Assembly (NCBI GenBank): GCA_005784505.1
Contig: VCAZ01000008.1
Coordinates: 6,249,763-6,313,762, forward strand
Length of the DNA: 64,000 nt
DNA from: Bagarius yarrelli
Lineage: Eukaryota; Chordata; Actinopteri; Siluriformes; Sisoridae
Direction of reading: 5' to 3'
Part shown: positions 35,701-50,700 of the stretch, in pieces
How positions within the stretch are numbered: the stretch's first letter is position 1
How the letters are laid out: each line of letters starts with the position of its first letter
Translations under genes and position numbers: made by a program
The notes under the pieces: generated by a model
Told to the model about the DNA's origin: nothing
Seen by the model: the letters and a program-made list of their open reading frames with translations, nothing else
The model's database searches: none

Positions 35701-38700
35701 TCCAGGGGCGCTGTATCATAGCTGACCCTGCGCTCTGACCCCAACTTACTAAGATGGGGGATATGCGAAAAATGCATTTCATTGGCTCTGTACATGTACC
35801 TTGCACAATGAATTGAATATACTTATACTTTTTCAGATCTTTTTTTGTTTTTTCTTCCACATGCCCACCTGTTTGTGTGTGGCCTCGCGTACGTTCAGGA
35901 TCTTGCCTCTTAGAGGAAACACTCCGTAGCGGTCTCGTCCGATTACGCCCAGCCCAGAGACGGCCAGCGATTTGGCTGAGTCTCCCTCAGTAAGAATCAG
36001 AGTGCATTCGGACGAGTGCTTCCCACCTTAGCATAAGAAAGAGACAGCCATCAAGCGCATGTCCAAAATTCGGCAGGATAAGAGTGAAAGGACAAAGCAG
36101 AACAAAGTTTTTAGCTCCTTAGAAACGTTTTGTTCTTTTTCTGTATACTGTTTGTATATATAGCGTACTTTCATGTACTTTAATTATATTTCTTTCTTGC
36201 AAAAGAATTTTCCCTTTCGGGATTAATAAAGATCTATTTTACCTTAAGTTAGAACTGCACTGTTGCTTACACTGCTTTATGAAAGAGAGTAACATGAAGT
36301 GTAAAACAGTCGTATGGCTAACATTTGTTTTATGTTAACATATACAACCGTGTATGAGACGAAAGTAATAACTGATTGCATTATAAAGCTATTATAAATA
36401 TGTAAATGTGTGTTTTACGTTAAAATTGAGTCTGCACTTTAGCTAAATCATCTACAGTCAGTTATCATCTAAGTACTGCACAATATATCGTTTCAGCATC
36501 GGCATCGCAATCTTTGCATCTGCAATAGTCACATTACAGGATGTTCAATAACAAGTGGGAATTACAGTCGAGCGCACCACAGTTCAGAACACGTAATTGG
36601 TGGACCAATCGGGTGGAAGTTTATCATTTGCACATTGTTTAAAGGTCTGTTACTGTTTAAGTTTAAAGCGTTCGGGTACAAGAATCTTACAACAAAGATT
36701 AATTATACTTAATTTATATGATGGAGACGATACAGTGTAATTTTATATAATTTCTGTGTCTGAATCTCCAGAAAAACATGAAGCAACTGTATATTTTATT
36801 TACATCTTTATTTTATAGTATTGATCTATGGTAATAATTTGTGTATTATATTTCACACAGAAGCACCACACCAATAAAATAATGCATTCTTTTAAAATAC
36901 AGCTCAAGTTATCTGGGAAAATATTTCAATATTATATATTGCAATATATATTGCAGAAAAACTAAAAAAATCAGAATATTATGCAGCTCTAGTCTAAGCT
37001 TACAAATACACAATGCCATATGTGTTCAGATTAATTTACTAGAAACTCACCAGCATCGTTGGCGTCGTCCAGTTTAGGGATGCCTTTGATCTTGCTGTGT
37101 TTGACTGAGGAGCACTTTTTATTCAGCTGCGTCTGAGCCTTGAACTTGACCCAGTTCAGAATGCTCTCCACGATGCCACAGTTAGTAGCCTGACCAGCAA
37201 TAAGAGACCAGTTACTGACACACACATAATAGTATATTCTGCAGTAGGGCTTGAAGATTAAAAATACTTTAAACCACATTGTCTGAGTACCAAAACACAA
37301 TAGGCAGGACAATAAGCAGACAATGACCAGGACGTGTCTGGTAATGGGAAAACAGAGCGCTTACAGTGTTGCCAGATTGGACGGAGTACCACTCAATTGG
37401 GATTTTTTTTATCACGTCAGACAGGAAAAAATTCCATTGGACTGGTTAAATAAATTTAGACTGATTTTCGATACAATGGACAATTTTATATATTTATTCG
37501 GGTTTTTTTTCTCACAGGGTGAAATTTCAAGATCTTGGAATATTGGAGATCTTCAACCCAATCTGGCAACACTGATCGGTGTGTTTATTTTGGTTCTTTC
37601 AAATTTCAACATCGAATGGCACAAATCGCTCAGTGCACCTTTAAAACAAGCTTATAATCTGCTAATGGCTACACAGGAGGCTCTAACCCCCAGTCCTTAT
37701 TATCAGAGCAACATGTTCTTTACCAGCTAGACAGAAGACACATGACACACAAGCTAATTCCTGCACATTCCTTAGCATCGTTTAGGTAGATTAAAATAAC
37801 TCTCCAGCCCCAATTTATAATCTAATTAAATCAATCAACTCGACTATTAAAACTGTGCCTTACCGCTCTTATGAATTTTTCAGAGAGAGCACATTTAGAG
37901 CCAAAGCTTTTGGTCTGAAGCGTCATGTTCTCCTTAGTTTGAGAGTCAAAAGTCGGGTTCTCGATCAGAGCGTTCACAAACACCCAGATGTGGTTCTTGA
38001 CCTGAAATAAACCAACATCATCATCATCATCATCTTTGGGTTTACAATCAATATCATGCTAGTAGTGTATTTAATGTCCAAACCTGGAATGGTTTCACTG
38101 AGACTCCTGCTTTATTCTTCTTCTTCACCACCTCGATGAGTTTTGCCACAATTTGATCCACAACATAATCAATGTGTCTGCCACCCTGTGAGACAAATCA
38201 GCACATATTACATCCTGGATCACAGGCCTAACATCAAGATATAAGAAAAAGTGCTTTACAAGGATATTCAAGGTAAAGTGCTTCATAAGGAAGAGTGCTT
38301 CATAAGAAAGAGTGCTTCATAAAGAAGAATGCTTCATAAGGAAGAGTGCTTCATAAGGTAGAGTGCTTCATAAGGAAGAGTGCTTCATAAGGTAGAGTTT
38401 CTTCATAAGGAACATAAGAACAGTGCTTCATAAGGTGCTTCAAAGAGAGTGCTTCATAAGTGTGCTTCATAAGTAAGAGTGCTTCATAAGGAAGAGTGCT
38501 TCATAAGGAAGAGTGCTTTATAAGGAAGAGTGCTTCATAAGGAAGAGTGCTTCATAAGGAAGAATGCTTCATAAAGAAGAATGCTTCATAAGGAAGAGTG
38601 CTTCATAAGTAAGACTGCTTCATAAGTAAGAGTGCTTCATAAGTAAGACTGCTTCATAAGAAGCCTTCAAGGAAGAATGCTTCATAAGGAAGAGTGCTTC

Positions 38701-41700
38701 ATAAGGAAGAATGCTTCATAAGGAAAATTCTTCATAAGGAAGAGTGCTTCATAAGGAAGAGTGCTTCATAAGGAAGAGTGCTTCATAAGGAAGAGTGCTT
38801 CATAAGGAAGAATGCTTTATAAGGAAGAGTGCTTCATAAGTAAGACTAAGACTGCTTCATAAAGAAGAATGCTTCATAAGGAAGGAATTGCTTCATAAGG
38901 AAATTCTTCAAAGGAGAGTGCTTTCATAAGGAAGAGTGCTCATAGGAAGAGTGCTTCATAAGGAAGAGTTTATAAGGAAGAAGATTCTGCTTCATAAGGA
39001 AGAATGCTTTATAAGGAAGAGTGCTCATGAAGTGCTTCATAAGGAAGGAAGAGTGCTAAGGAAGCGTGCTCATAAGGAAGAATGCTTCATAAGGAAGAAG
39101 AATGCTTGCTTATAAGGAAGAAGAGAATGGAAGAATGCTTCATAAGGAAGAGTGCTTCATAAGGAAGAGTGCTTCATAAGAATGCTTCAAGGAAGAGTGC
39201 TTTATAAGGAAGAATGCTTCATAAGGAAGAGTGCTTCATAAGGAAGAGTGCTTCATAAGGAAGAGTGCTTCATAAGGAAGATGGGAATAGCTTCATAAGG
39301 AAGAATGAAGAATGCTTTATAGGAGGAAGAGTGCTTTATAAGGAAGAGTGCTTCATAAGGAAGAGGCTTTATAAGGAAGCTTCATAGGAAGGTGCTTTAT
39401 AAGGAAGAGTGCTTCATAAGGAAAATTCTTCAAGAGTGCTTCATAAGGAAGAGTGCTTTATAAGGAAGAGTGCTTCATAAGGAAGAATGCTTCATAAGGA
39501 AGAGTGCTTCATAAGGAAGAATGCTTTATAAGGAAGAGTGCTTCATAAGGAAGAATGCTTTATAAGGAAGAGTGCTTCATAAGGAAGAATGCTTTATAAG
39601 GAAGAATGCTTTATAAGGAAGACTGCTTCATAAGGAAGAGTGCTTCATAAGGAAGAGTGCTTCATAAGGATAACTGATTAATAATTGTAGATAATAGCAT
39701 CATTTGTGCAACACATAAAACTCATTTTTTTCAACTGAAAATAAACATTAAACAAAAAACTAAAACATTACATTTGTATCTCGTAGTAATGAATAGAATT
39801 AAGAATTTATCCTATTTTAATAATGGATGTCAGGACCGCTCTAGTATCTGTGATGCCACCTCAAAAGTATGTGTATAAATGAAACATTAAACTAGTGAAT
39901 AATAATTTGGTTATGAATATTCTCCTCTTAACTCCGCCGTCCTGGTTACCTTGGTAGTGGCGATGCTATTGACGAAGCTGACCTGCTGGAACCCCTTCTC
40001 GCTCATGGTGAGACACACGTCCCAGCGCTCGTTCACCGTCTCGTTGACTACTTTCAGTGCCACGCCCGTCTCGTCCAGTTTATCCTTCACGTACAGATCC
40101 ACGTAGCTACGGAAACCGTTCACCTGCAGCGGCGCACACAAACAGACAGCGTGTAATGAGTGAGGTTTGTTAATTGACAGTTAATTGATTATGTACAGAT
40201 GAACAAGAGGGCTTTTAGATTCACAAGAACGCTGATAAAATGGTGGCGGTGGTGGTGAGGGGCCGCTGATGCAAAGTGGCATTAATGTTGCCACCCCAGA
40301 GCTTTTTATTTTACAGTAACTGTGTGCCCCACTTAGCTTTATTGTCCTTATATTACACTCGGTCCACAATTACAGTTTCGTTAATTAAGAAAAAATGCAT
40401 AATACTTTTAATCTATTTAAAATTACATTAAACCTAAAAACAACAACAAAATACATTTCTAATATCACTTATAACTGCGTTTAAAGAGACATTTAATAAC
40501 CAGTTAGACCGAAAAAAAACCCCAGCTTGTCGTAAGTGATAAAGCAGTAATAACCAGTAAGTCCTCTGTTCGGAAGACTCTTCCAGCGTAGAAACATTTA
40601 CTGAGTAAAATTACTTTTAAAGGGATTATTATTAAATAATATTATTGCACCGATATTTTCGGGTATTTCAACGCAATTCATGTTTTGTTGTTTTGATGAG
40701 AAGAGTTTAATAAATGGAAACAACAAAGTCTAATACATACATATATCTATAATATATTTATTTAATTTTAACGCTCTGGCCTTAAAAATTGCCATCTTTA
40801 AAATCGACTGTTCAGATTCATGGCAACACTTTCATCAACAAGAATTTACTTGCAACATAAACAACAATTAATAATTATATGAACGTATCGTTATAATGAA
40901 TTAATGAACGTATTCATTTTTTTCATAATACATACAGTTGAAATTTTTTGATATAAATGTTATAAAGTTAATGCACTATAAACTGACATAAATGATCCAA
41001 TTGTACAATTGTAGTGTTTAAATATTATTAAAGTTACCTTTTGTTTTACTTCAAATGCCTGTTCTTTATTTACTGAATATTAATTCAAATAATTAACATA
41101 TGTAAATTCATTCATTCATCTTCTATACCCGCTTATTCCCTAATTCAGGGTCACAGGGATCTGCTGGAGTCCATCCCAGCCGTCTCTGAAAGGGCAAAAG
41201 GCAGGAGGGGGACACCCTGGACAGGCCGCCAGTCCATCACAGGGCCACACACACACATACACACATTCACTCCTATGGGCAATTAAGAATCACCAATCGA
41301 CCTAACATACATGTTTTTGGACTGTGGGAGGAAACCGGAGAACCCGGAGTAAACCCACGCAAGCAGGGGAGAACATGCACACTCCACACAGAAAGACCCC
41401 TGCCTGGGAATCGAACCCACTATGTTCAGTTACCGGCAAATATGTTCCACTCTACTGTATCTATCTGTATCACTAAAACCAGTTGCCCTCTAGTACCATA
41501 CCAGCATAAGCATCACCATATCAATCACTATGACTTCTGATTACATTTCTCAACATTTTCTTAACTGTGCTGTTGTAGGAAACTTTTTTAATTCCATAAC
41601 GGGTAAATCCCATCCTGTTCCGTTATTTAAAACTGAAACATCTGGATGTGTATTTTTTTATTGTTATAATTGTGTGCTTTAGTGCCCTGAGAAGTCGATT

Positions 41701-44700
41701 TGAGGATGAAGAACAGTGTGTTAAACTGTTTACCTGTTAGACTGTTTGAAATGTTAAACCCACAGCCTGCAGCCGCAGCTGTTACAGTTGTGCCTCGTAT
41801 CCGAACATGCGATTTGACAATTAGAAGCTGTTCCTCTTTAAAGCTGTGAGATTAAATCTAATTAGCTGAAGGCAACGACTATATTTGGAGCTTAAGACAG
41901 CTCGGCGCTACAGCTGATGCAGACTCCTTGTTCATGTTCTCACGTGAAGCCGAGCGTTTAGACAGCTACATTAATTGCCGCACGCTGATAATGTGTTGAT
42001 AACTCTAAGCACGGACGCTGGTGAAAATTACGCGCTGCCAATATAAATGACTACAAGCCGAAAAAAGCTGAAGAGATAACAAGTAACAGTCTCAGCCGGA
42101 GAAAAGACAGCTTTTTAAAGAGCGGTATTATTAAGTCAGGTCCTGATGTCTGATACCACCTACAAGGTTGTAGCTACGTATAAAAGATTTTGCCTAACAG
42201 GATTTGCCCTTTCTTGCTGTAGTAAGAAACGTTGTGACTTACAGGCAGCTTCTTGCCGTTAAGGATGACTTTAACGCCCTTGCATGAACCGGCTACGTCG
42301 TAGGCTCTGCGTGTTAGCAGAGCCACGATATCCTTGTCCAGTTTATCCATCTTGAATTTGGCGAGATCGGGCTGGAACATGACACAGGTGAAGTCGTCCC
42401 CTTCGAAATACTTGATTTTTGCGTCGCTGGTTTTTGTCATGTTGTTCTGCCAGGTCTGTAAAGCAAAACAGATTTTTCATCAGTTATGTTGTGAAGGTTG
42501 CGAGTGCATGGTTTAAACAAGCGCATGTATTCATTTAACTTCAAAACAAATGCAACAAACACTTGAAAGCACTTAATTATTATTATATAATATAATTAAA
42601 TCATATATTAGGACAAAAAAAAAAACAGGACAAAATATATTAATACTGTCTACAGATTAAAAAAAGGATAAAACACATATATAAATATCGATACCAAATA
42701 TCTGGATGGACTGGATAAGTGATACACACTGCGTATCTTATCTAGACTTTACACACCTACAGTTACACACCATGTAAAAAAGAAATTCCCAAAAGTGTCA
42801 CATTGGATGAAGAAATAAATCTCAAGGCCACCAGGAAGGTGTGGGTGAAGAAACCAAACGTTGTGCCACCACCTTATATTGACGATCTGTGTTTTAAAAG
42901 GTTAAACCCACAGAAACGTCACACGGTACTTACCCCAGCGAGTCACCAAACCCTACAAAATTGATATATAACTTATTCCATCGCAGAATTTTTACTGCTT
43001 CATGAAAACGGTGTTTATTTCAGGTGGAATGGCGGTAGTTGGTACCTGTTTGAAGCTCTGTTTGTACTCTTTGCAGGCAGTTTCCACTGTAAACTTGGTA
43101 CTGAATATGTTGCAGAGCTTAGCGCCGTAGCCATTCCTGCCACCTGCATGACACAGATAAAACATTTCAGTTTAAAGAAAGGAAAAAAAAAACAGACTGC
43201 AAGTCAATACTGAATACTGATTACTCAGCACATGCAGGCTTTAATGCGACGCGACTCATTGTACTGTGTTATAGAGCTGTCACGATTATAAAATTTGGGT
43301 TATGATTAACTGTCAATTAAAACATTGCGATTTATTTCCTGTTTTTGGGGTAATTAAATGCAGTATTCAGTTAACACGCAGCTAAATACATTTAATAAAG
43401 GTATTTATTCAGTAAATCATAATTAATCTTTAGTGTAGCTTTTACAAATATGCGTGCAGGGCAAGATGTTGGGGAAGGGCAAGAATTTCTGCTCGAAGCA
43501 TTTTATAACCGCTCCACTCCCGTGCAGCACTGGATTTTCATTTCTCAGCCTTAACTCACTTACTCTTCGCTCCATTCACTGTAAATATTTTATTAAGGAT
43601 AAAAAAAGAGATATCATTTAAAAAAAATCCATATCCTATCCTGTCAGTGGTGTTTACCTGTTTAGCAGCATATCAATTTGTTCATGGTTGCATTATGGGG
43701 CGTTAACATGAGTTGAGCTTGTGATGAAAGCGTTAGTAAAGCGCTCAGAGCATCAGAACACCACAATGCCCTGAATTTCCAAAAATCTGCTCCAAACTCC
43801 GGGTAAATTCACGCTGCTCACATACTCCGGTTGGAAGTAGGGTGTTGCAGTTACTACAGTTTCTCCTTTGGGTTAATTGCGATTGGATGCCACGACTACA
43901 GTTATGTCAAATAATTGCAATCACACGGTTATTTAATAATTTTGACAGTCTTAACTGTAATCACTTTTTATTGGCTAATAATCAGCATGTTATTGATAAT
44001 GTATGTAAAGTTTGGCGGCAGCGGCTTCTTTGTTCTGATTGGTCATGTGTTGATTCATGAAACAAAAATTGTTTTAACGTAGCGGGTTTACTTTAGCGCT
44101 TTTACCTGTGACTTTTTTCTCATCGTCATCGTAATTGCTGGAGGTTAGAAGGTGTCCGAAGATCAGCGCGGGGACGTACATCTTCTCGTCTTTGTGCTCC
44201 ACTACGGGGATTCCTTTCCCATTGTTCCATATAGAGATGGTGTTAGACTCCCTAACAGACCGAAATCACACCATAAATAAGAAAAGAGAGCGGATGTGTA
44301 GTATTTTTGGCTGGAAAAAAATCTCTCCCTATTTATTTAAACCTAAGAAGTATAGCGAGGTAAATACGGTGGTGTGTATTTGTGTGAGTGAGGATAATAC
44401 ACGCTGATGATCTTTTCTGTGTGTGTGTGTGTGAATGCGAGAGAGAGAGAGAGAAAGAGAGAGAGTGAAGGACGCAATCAGTTGAAGGTGAAGTGAATGT
44501 GAAATTTAGTAGTCTGTATGCCGTGGTTCATTCCTCCTTCAAATCACCCCTTCATCCGGCTCAGATAATAAACTGCTCAATTTAATGTCTTTAATATTTG
44601 ACTCTTTCATCATTATGCTTCTCGTCTAATAGTTATTCACACCATCTTTATCTTTTTTTTTTACTTATTACTGCCTGCTTCATTTGGACAGAAAAAATAA

Positions 44701-47700
44701 TTTGATGAAAAACAGTGGCAAGTGTTACACTGCGTTGAAAATCCTCTAAACGACACGAATGTTTTTCACTCTGCTGTTGGCTTCAAGGTTACGATATGAA
44801 AAATAATTTACTTGTTTGCCCCCACCTTAACAAACTCCTGAGTTTAGGTGTGTTTACTGTAAATAAATCTTGATTGGCGAATCACCGCTAGGCTTTAAAT
44901 ACCTACTGACGGAACCAGGAGAAAAGAGTCAACTCACTGATTCATACCAGTTAAAGAGTCAAACCTAAAAATATATTTGTGGGAACTGATTTTTTGTGTC
45001 AAATCGTGTCAAACACTGCAGATGAACCAAAACTAAATGATGACGTTCTTTATAACTAATTAATCTGTAATTAAACAATTTATAGTTTAAAGAGAGGTCA
45101 CATGTTAGATTTGTGTGTCTAATTTTAGGAAAAAATCGGATTTAATGGATTAATAACGATGTTGATTATCGAATCACCGCTGGGCTTCAAATACGCACTG
45201 ACTGAACCAAAAAAGAGTCGATTCAGTGATTCATACCAGGAAAAAGAGTCAAACCCAAAAACACATTTTTGGAAACTGATTTTTGTGTCAAATCGTGTCA
45301 AACACTGCAGATGAACTAAAACTAAATGATGACGTTCTTTATTTTTAATTAATCCGTTAACAAATTATAGTTGGACGAGACGTCACATGTTAGATTTGTG
45401 TGTCTGATTTCAGGGAAAAAAATCTGATATAATCTTTTAATAACGATGTTGATTATCGAATCGCCACTAGGCTTTAAATACGCACTGACTGAACCAAAAG
45501 AAGAGTCGATTCACTGATTCGTGCCAGGAAAAAGAGTCAAACCTGAAAACATTTTGGGAATTAATTTTTGTGTGAACTAAAACTGAATGATGTTATTTAT
45601 TACTTATTACTTATTTATTATTTAACTAATTTATCGGTTAGGGATTTCAGGAAGAAAATCTGATATAACTGATGAATAGATATTAACAGATGTGTAAAAA
45701 TTGTCAGATATAATGTATTCCAAGAAATAATTCGTATATCGAAATATTTGCAATTACAAATGTCTGGTATGTACTAGGGATGCACCGATACCGTTTTTTT
45801 AAGATCGAGTCCGAGTACTCGATTCTTTTTCCCTGGTACATGCTGATACTGATACCGGTAATTTTTCCGGATAGATAGAATCAAAATATTAGTTTTATAA
45901 TATCATAATATTTGTAAACCTGCATGTAACCTCCCACACTACATCTCACTTTTACACACTTACGGCTGCTAATATTTACAACCGTATCAGCGTTTTAAAA
46001 AAGTTTTAATACACTTTGACTAAGTGGCACCACACAGAGGAAGAAATAACAGCTAAGTCTCTCAGCAGCAAAGGAAATTAACTCGGCTCCAGAGTTCCAA
46101 TGAGCCTGCGAGAATCCCACAAGACATCCCGAGTCGCTGAGTTCTGAGAAAAACATATAATAATAATGATGAGAGCAGAATCGGTGGGCATTTGTAAAGC
46201 TCCCTGCTGCTGAGGGACTGACTCTTTGCTTTAATAAACCACGGCGGAGAAAGCTATCGTCTTTATTCCTTTAGCGTGAGTGTGTAAGGGGTTAGAGGGC
46301 GGCCCTGTGAGATGATTCATTAAGCGGTGGAATGTAAACTCGCGCTTAGTTTTTGACGCTGGAGATTTCTAGTGAGAAGTGAGGAAAAAGCACTTACGGG
46401 TCGATGGTGATTTTGATGCAGTTCATGTTCTTGTCTCGCTGCTTGTTGTCTGCCGCGTTAACTGTGAGGAGAAAGCAAAATTAGGCTGGAAGTAGGAGTC
46501 GATCACTTTATCGAATATAACAGCGAAAAGAAGGAAATGGTCGTTGCTGCAGATTTAACGATTAAACTGCTACAGACGATGGAGACTGCTTTTTGATTCT
46601 AAACATTTTGAACAGCAAGAATTTTATACGTTATGTTTTATTGGTTACGTAAAAAGATCAGGGTGTGTATCGATTGTAATTACATCATTTATAACACTGT
46701 GTGTGTGCAAAATAACCAACGGTGGTGATGATCATAACTAAAATCGAGGGCTGCACTAATACTAAATCTGATACTGCTGCATGAATAACACCATCTGGAA
46801 CCATGTGATACTGTGTGTCAGGGCTGTGTAGGAATATCCATACCGCAAACTATTACAATATTTTTTCACGTTATATTCTAACCCCTAGTAATGATACATG
46901 TATAAATTACGTTTCACGTTAATATTTAATTACAATGCTCAGTAAGTGTCAAAAGACTTCCTGGGTCTCCAACTCACAACCTTTCGAATAGCGGTCCGAC
47001 ACCTTACCCACTGATCTACCAGCTGCCCCGAAAGTTGCCCAACAAACTCCAGCACAACTCTCAGTATGAGGAGTTCACTGTTAGCTTTAGCTCACTAGTT
47101 AAACAAATATCTCTTTCAGACATGATTTTAAAGCTCAGCCTTTATCGATCACTTATAATGAGGAGTTAGAATGAAATAACAGTTCTTTATTTACTGCTGT
47201 CTAGAAAAGAAAACCAAAATAACTAACAAAGATTATTACTATTTATATTATAATATTATATATGTAAATGTCTTTATTTGCCACATATACTTTTTACGGC
47301 ACAGTGAAATTGGTTTCGTCACATATCCCAGCTTAGTAAAATGAGGTCAGAGCGCAGGGTCGCCTATGATACAGCGCCCCTGAAGCAGAAGGGGTCAAGG
47401 GTCTTGTTCAGTAACCCAACAGTGGCAGACTGGCGGTGATAGGGCGTGAACCAAGGTCTTTCTGGGCTTCCAATCAACAACTGCTTCGGGAAGTTGTGGC
47501 TCATGGTTAAGGTGTCGAACTGCCAACCCAAAGATTGCGAGTTCAATTCCCAGCTCCACCAAGCCACCACTGCTGGGCCCCTGGGCAAGGCCCCTGACCC
47601 CCAATTGCTCAGTTGTATAAATGTAAGGATGGATAAGGGTGTCTAGTAAATGTAAACTTAGCGTCTTAACCATTTGAGCCACCACTTTCCCCAAAAAACA

Positions 47701-50700
47701 ACAGCCCCCATTTGGCTTATACCCCCAGGTATACGCTGATTAAGATTTATCCAAAGCAACATCTATTTATCCAGGATGTCTACAGAGTTTACATTGAAGT
47801 TACATTTTTAATACTAATATATAGGAAATTTACGACCACCAAACCTACGAATAAAATAGACTCAATATGCATATATCATTTCGCAGGCTCTTGTATACAC
47901 TTGGTACTTCCTGCTTTGTATTCCACCGCTTTAATAAACGACACACCTTGCCTAATACGCTTCCGGCAAGGTGTGTGTTATTAAACTTTGCAGCTACCTG
48001 CAATTCGACAATTCGATCACTCAAGAAATAAAAGAAAAAACTTAAACTGTTATGTACAATAAACGTAAACTGTCATAATGTTTCGTAATATGAACAAAAT
48101 AATTAAACAAATATAAATTGAGTGGTTAAGGTGATGGACTGCTAGTTGGAAGATTGAGGTTTGATTTCAAACTGCCACTGTTGGGCCCCTGAGCAAGGCC
48201 CATAACCTCCAATTGCCCAGTTGTAAAAAAGAGATAAATGTAAGTCACTTTGGATAAGGACGTCTGCCAAATGCTGTAAATGTTATTTTTGATATTTTAA
48301 AACTTTTATGGACCAGCAATTATCTTTCTATAGTAATTATACAGTTAAAGAGTTCTGGATTAAGGGCCTTGTTTACGGGGCCCGGCAGTGGTTTCTTGGT
48401 AATCCTGGGATTTGAAATTACAACCTTCCGATCAGTACCACCAGTCTGTTACTTCCGCGCAATGCACCTGTGTGCCATTGTATAACTTTGTGTAAACTTG
48501 AGCTAAACAAAATGTTCGGTTACGTCCCTGATAGATTGATACTTATCGAGTGTCTAAAATGATGATCTTAAACCAAAACTGTATCAATGCAGCCCGACTA
48601 AAATCAATTCCACTCCAGAGACGCAGTGCCGAGTTCCAGTGCTGGGAAACTGAGGCGCATCGACTCACCGAGAATTTCATCAAAGATTTTATACAGTCCG
48701 GGGACGTAAGTGATCTCTCGCAGGTTCATTCCGATCTCGTCGTCGAAAACCCACATTTGCTGGAAATGAGAAGAACAGATAGAAACGAGTAGGCATCAGT
48801 CTCACTGGACATTAGTTTGCGTACAACCTGTCGATTATCAACACATTGAACTGGGGGTCTAACCTGAGTGACGGGCTCCACTGAGCCGATGTAGGTGTCT
48901 GGGCGGAGAAGGATGTGCTCCAGCTGAGTTTTCTTCTGGTACACACGCTCCACAGACATCTTTTTAGAGCTCTCTTTCCTCGGCTGCTCGCTCTTCCCGC
49001 CTTCGCCGTTCGCCTCCTCTCTTTTGGTGCCATTGTTCTTATCAAAGAGGGTCTGTTGATAAGATTAGCTCAGTATGAGACATGTTTCCACTATTAGTTG
49101 AATAAGTGCAATTCTAAAGTCTATTAGAGAAATAATCACTCTAAGCCCAAGAGCAGGACTGGTGTGCACTGCTTTGTGTAACAAGATATCTGCCTAAACA
49201 AGTCTTTAAAATGTTGCTCTTAAGCGTAAGGTCTTTTTTTAGATCACAGATTCGTTTTGTGGTCTTTCAGAAATTATGTTACACTCAGGGTGCATTGACA
49301 GACACGAAGGCCGCATTTACACTGCATGGATCAAGTGACCTAATTCAGAATTTCTCCTTTAATGTGGCACAGATTGGATATAAAGTGGTGGCTTACGGTT
49401 AAGGTGTTGGACTACCAACCCGAAGATTGTGGGTTTAAGATTCACTAAGCTTCACCAAGCCACCACTGCTGGGCCCCTGAGCAAGGCCCTTTGGCGAGAC
49501 CCGAGACTGTGTAAGCAGGAAAAAACACATGGATTCTGATTCTTCTCCAGTTGGTACCTCTGCCTTGGGCTGTTTTACTGTGTATAGTGTAAATGCAGAT
49601 ATGTGGAACTGAGCGTCAAGACCTGAAGTGTAAATGCAGACCAAAACTCAAAACAATAAAAACATCTATTTTTACATCGAGCTAATTCTAAAATATATCT
49701 GAGTTCCTCAGCAGTGACATCATATCTATAGATGTCCATTTATTGTTTTCTGTTCGGTCTTATTGGTTAAGATGTTGAACTGCTGATTCAGAGATTATGG
49801 GGGGAAGTGGTGGCTCGAGGGTAAGGTGTTGGACTACCAATCCGAAGATTGTCGGTTCGATTCCCAGCTCCAGGAGGCCACCGCTGTGGGCCCCTAAGCA
49901 AGGCCCTTAGCCCCTAATTGCTCAGTTGTATAAATGAGATAAATGTAAGTCGCTCTGGATAAGGACGTCTGACAAATGCTGCAAATGTTAATTATGGTTC
50001 AATTTCCAGCAGCACCACCAAGATGTCACTGCTGGGAGACTAAGCAAGACCCTTAACTATTAATTAGTTACGATTTATTAATAGCTATGGCGCCACGGGT
50101 CCTTAAACCTGTACAATATTACACCAAATATCTACTTTGCGGTACAAACAAACACAGAAATAGTAATGCTCAAGTGCTAACAGTTCTTTCCTGCATCATT
50201 CCTAGTGAACCGGCGGTCAGTGAGTAGCTTACAGCTAATCCGAAATAGTATACTACATTTAAGTAAGTACATACTTCCCAACTATTAAAGAAGTATGTGC
50301 TATATCGTACGGTTAAGGGTAGCATGAATGAATTCTGAGTGTACTACATCCACCATTTTCATATTGTTACGTGACATACAATGTCACAGCAGAGCAGTTT
50401 GATAATGTTTAACTTGAACGATGTGACTCCAAAGAACTTTTTTTTTCTTTAAGTGCTACTTTATCTTTCCGGCACTTTCGCATATGATGAGTCGTCTCTC
50501 CCGCAGCCTCATGGGATAGTGTGCATCGTATGAATACTTGAAAATCCGGGAGGACATAGTAGATCATCCAGAAACATCTTGCATAACGTTAGAATTCGGA
50601 CTCGCGTCGCATAGAAGGCTGCGCTTACTATAAAGTATGGAAGTATTTCGGATGAAGCCAAACTCTGGACTGGGATACAGCTTTTATGGAATAAATGCAT

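Noticed and set aside
37323..37730. 135-codon plus-strand ORF
   Set aside because: It runs through a MITE in a TOP2B intron and has no recognisable protein features.
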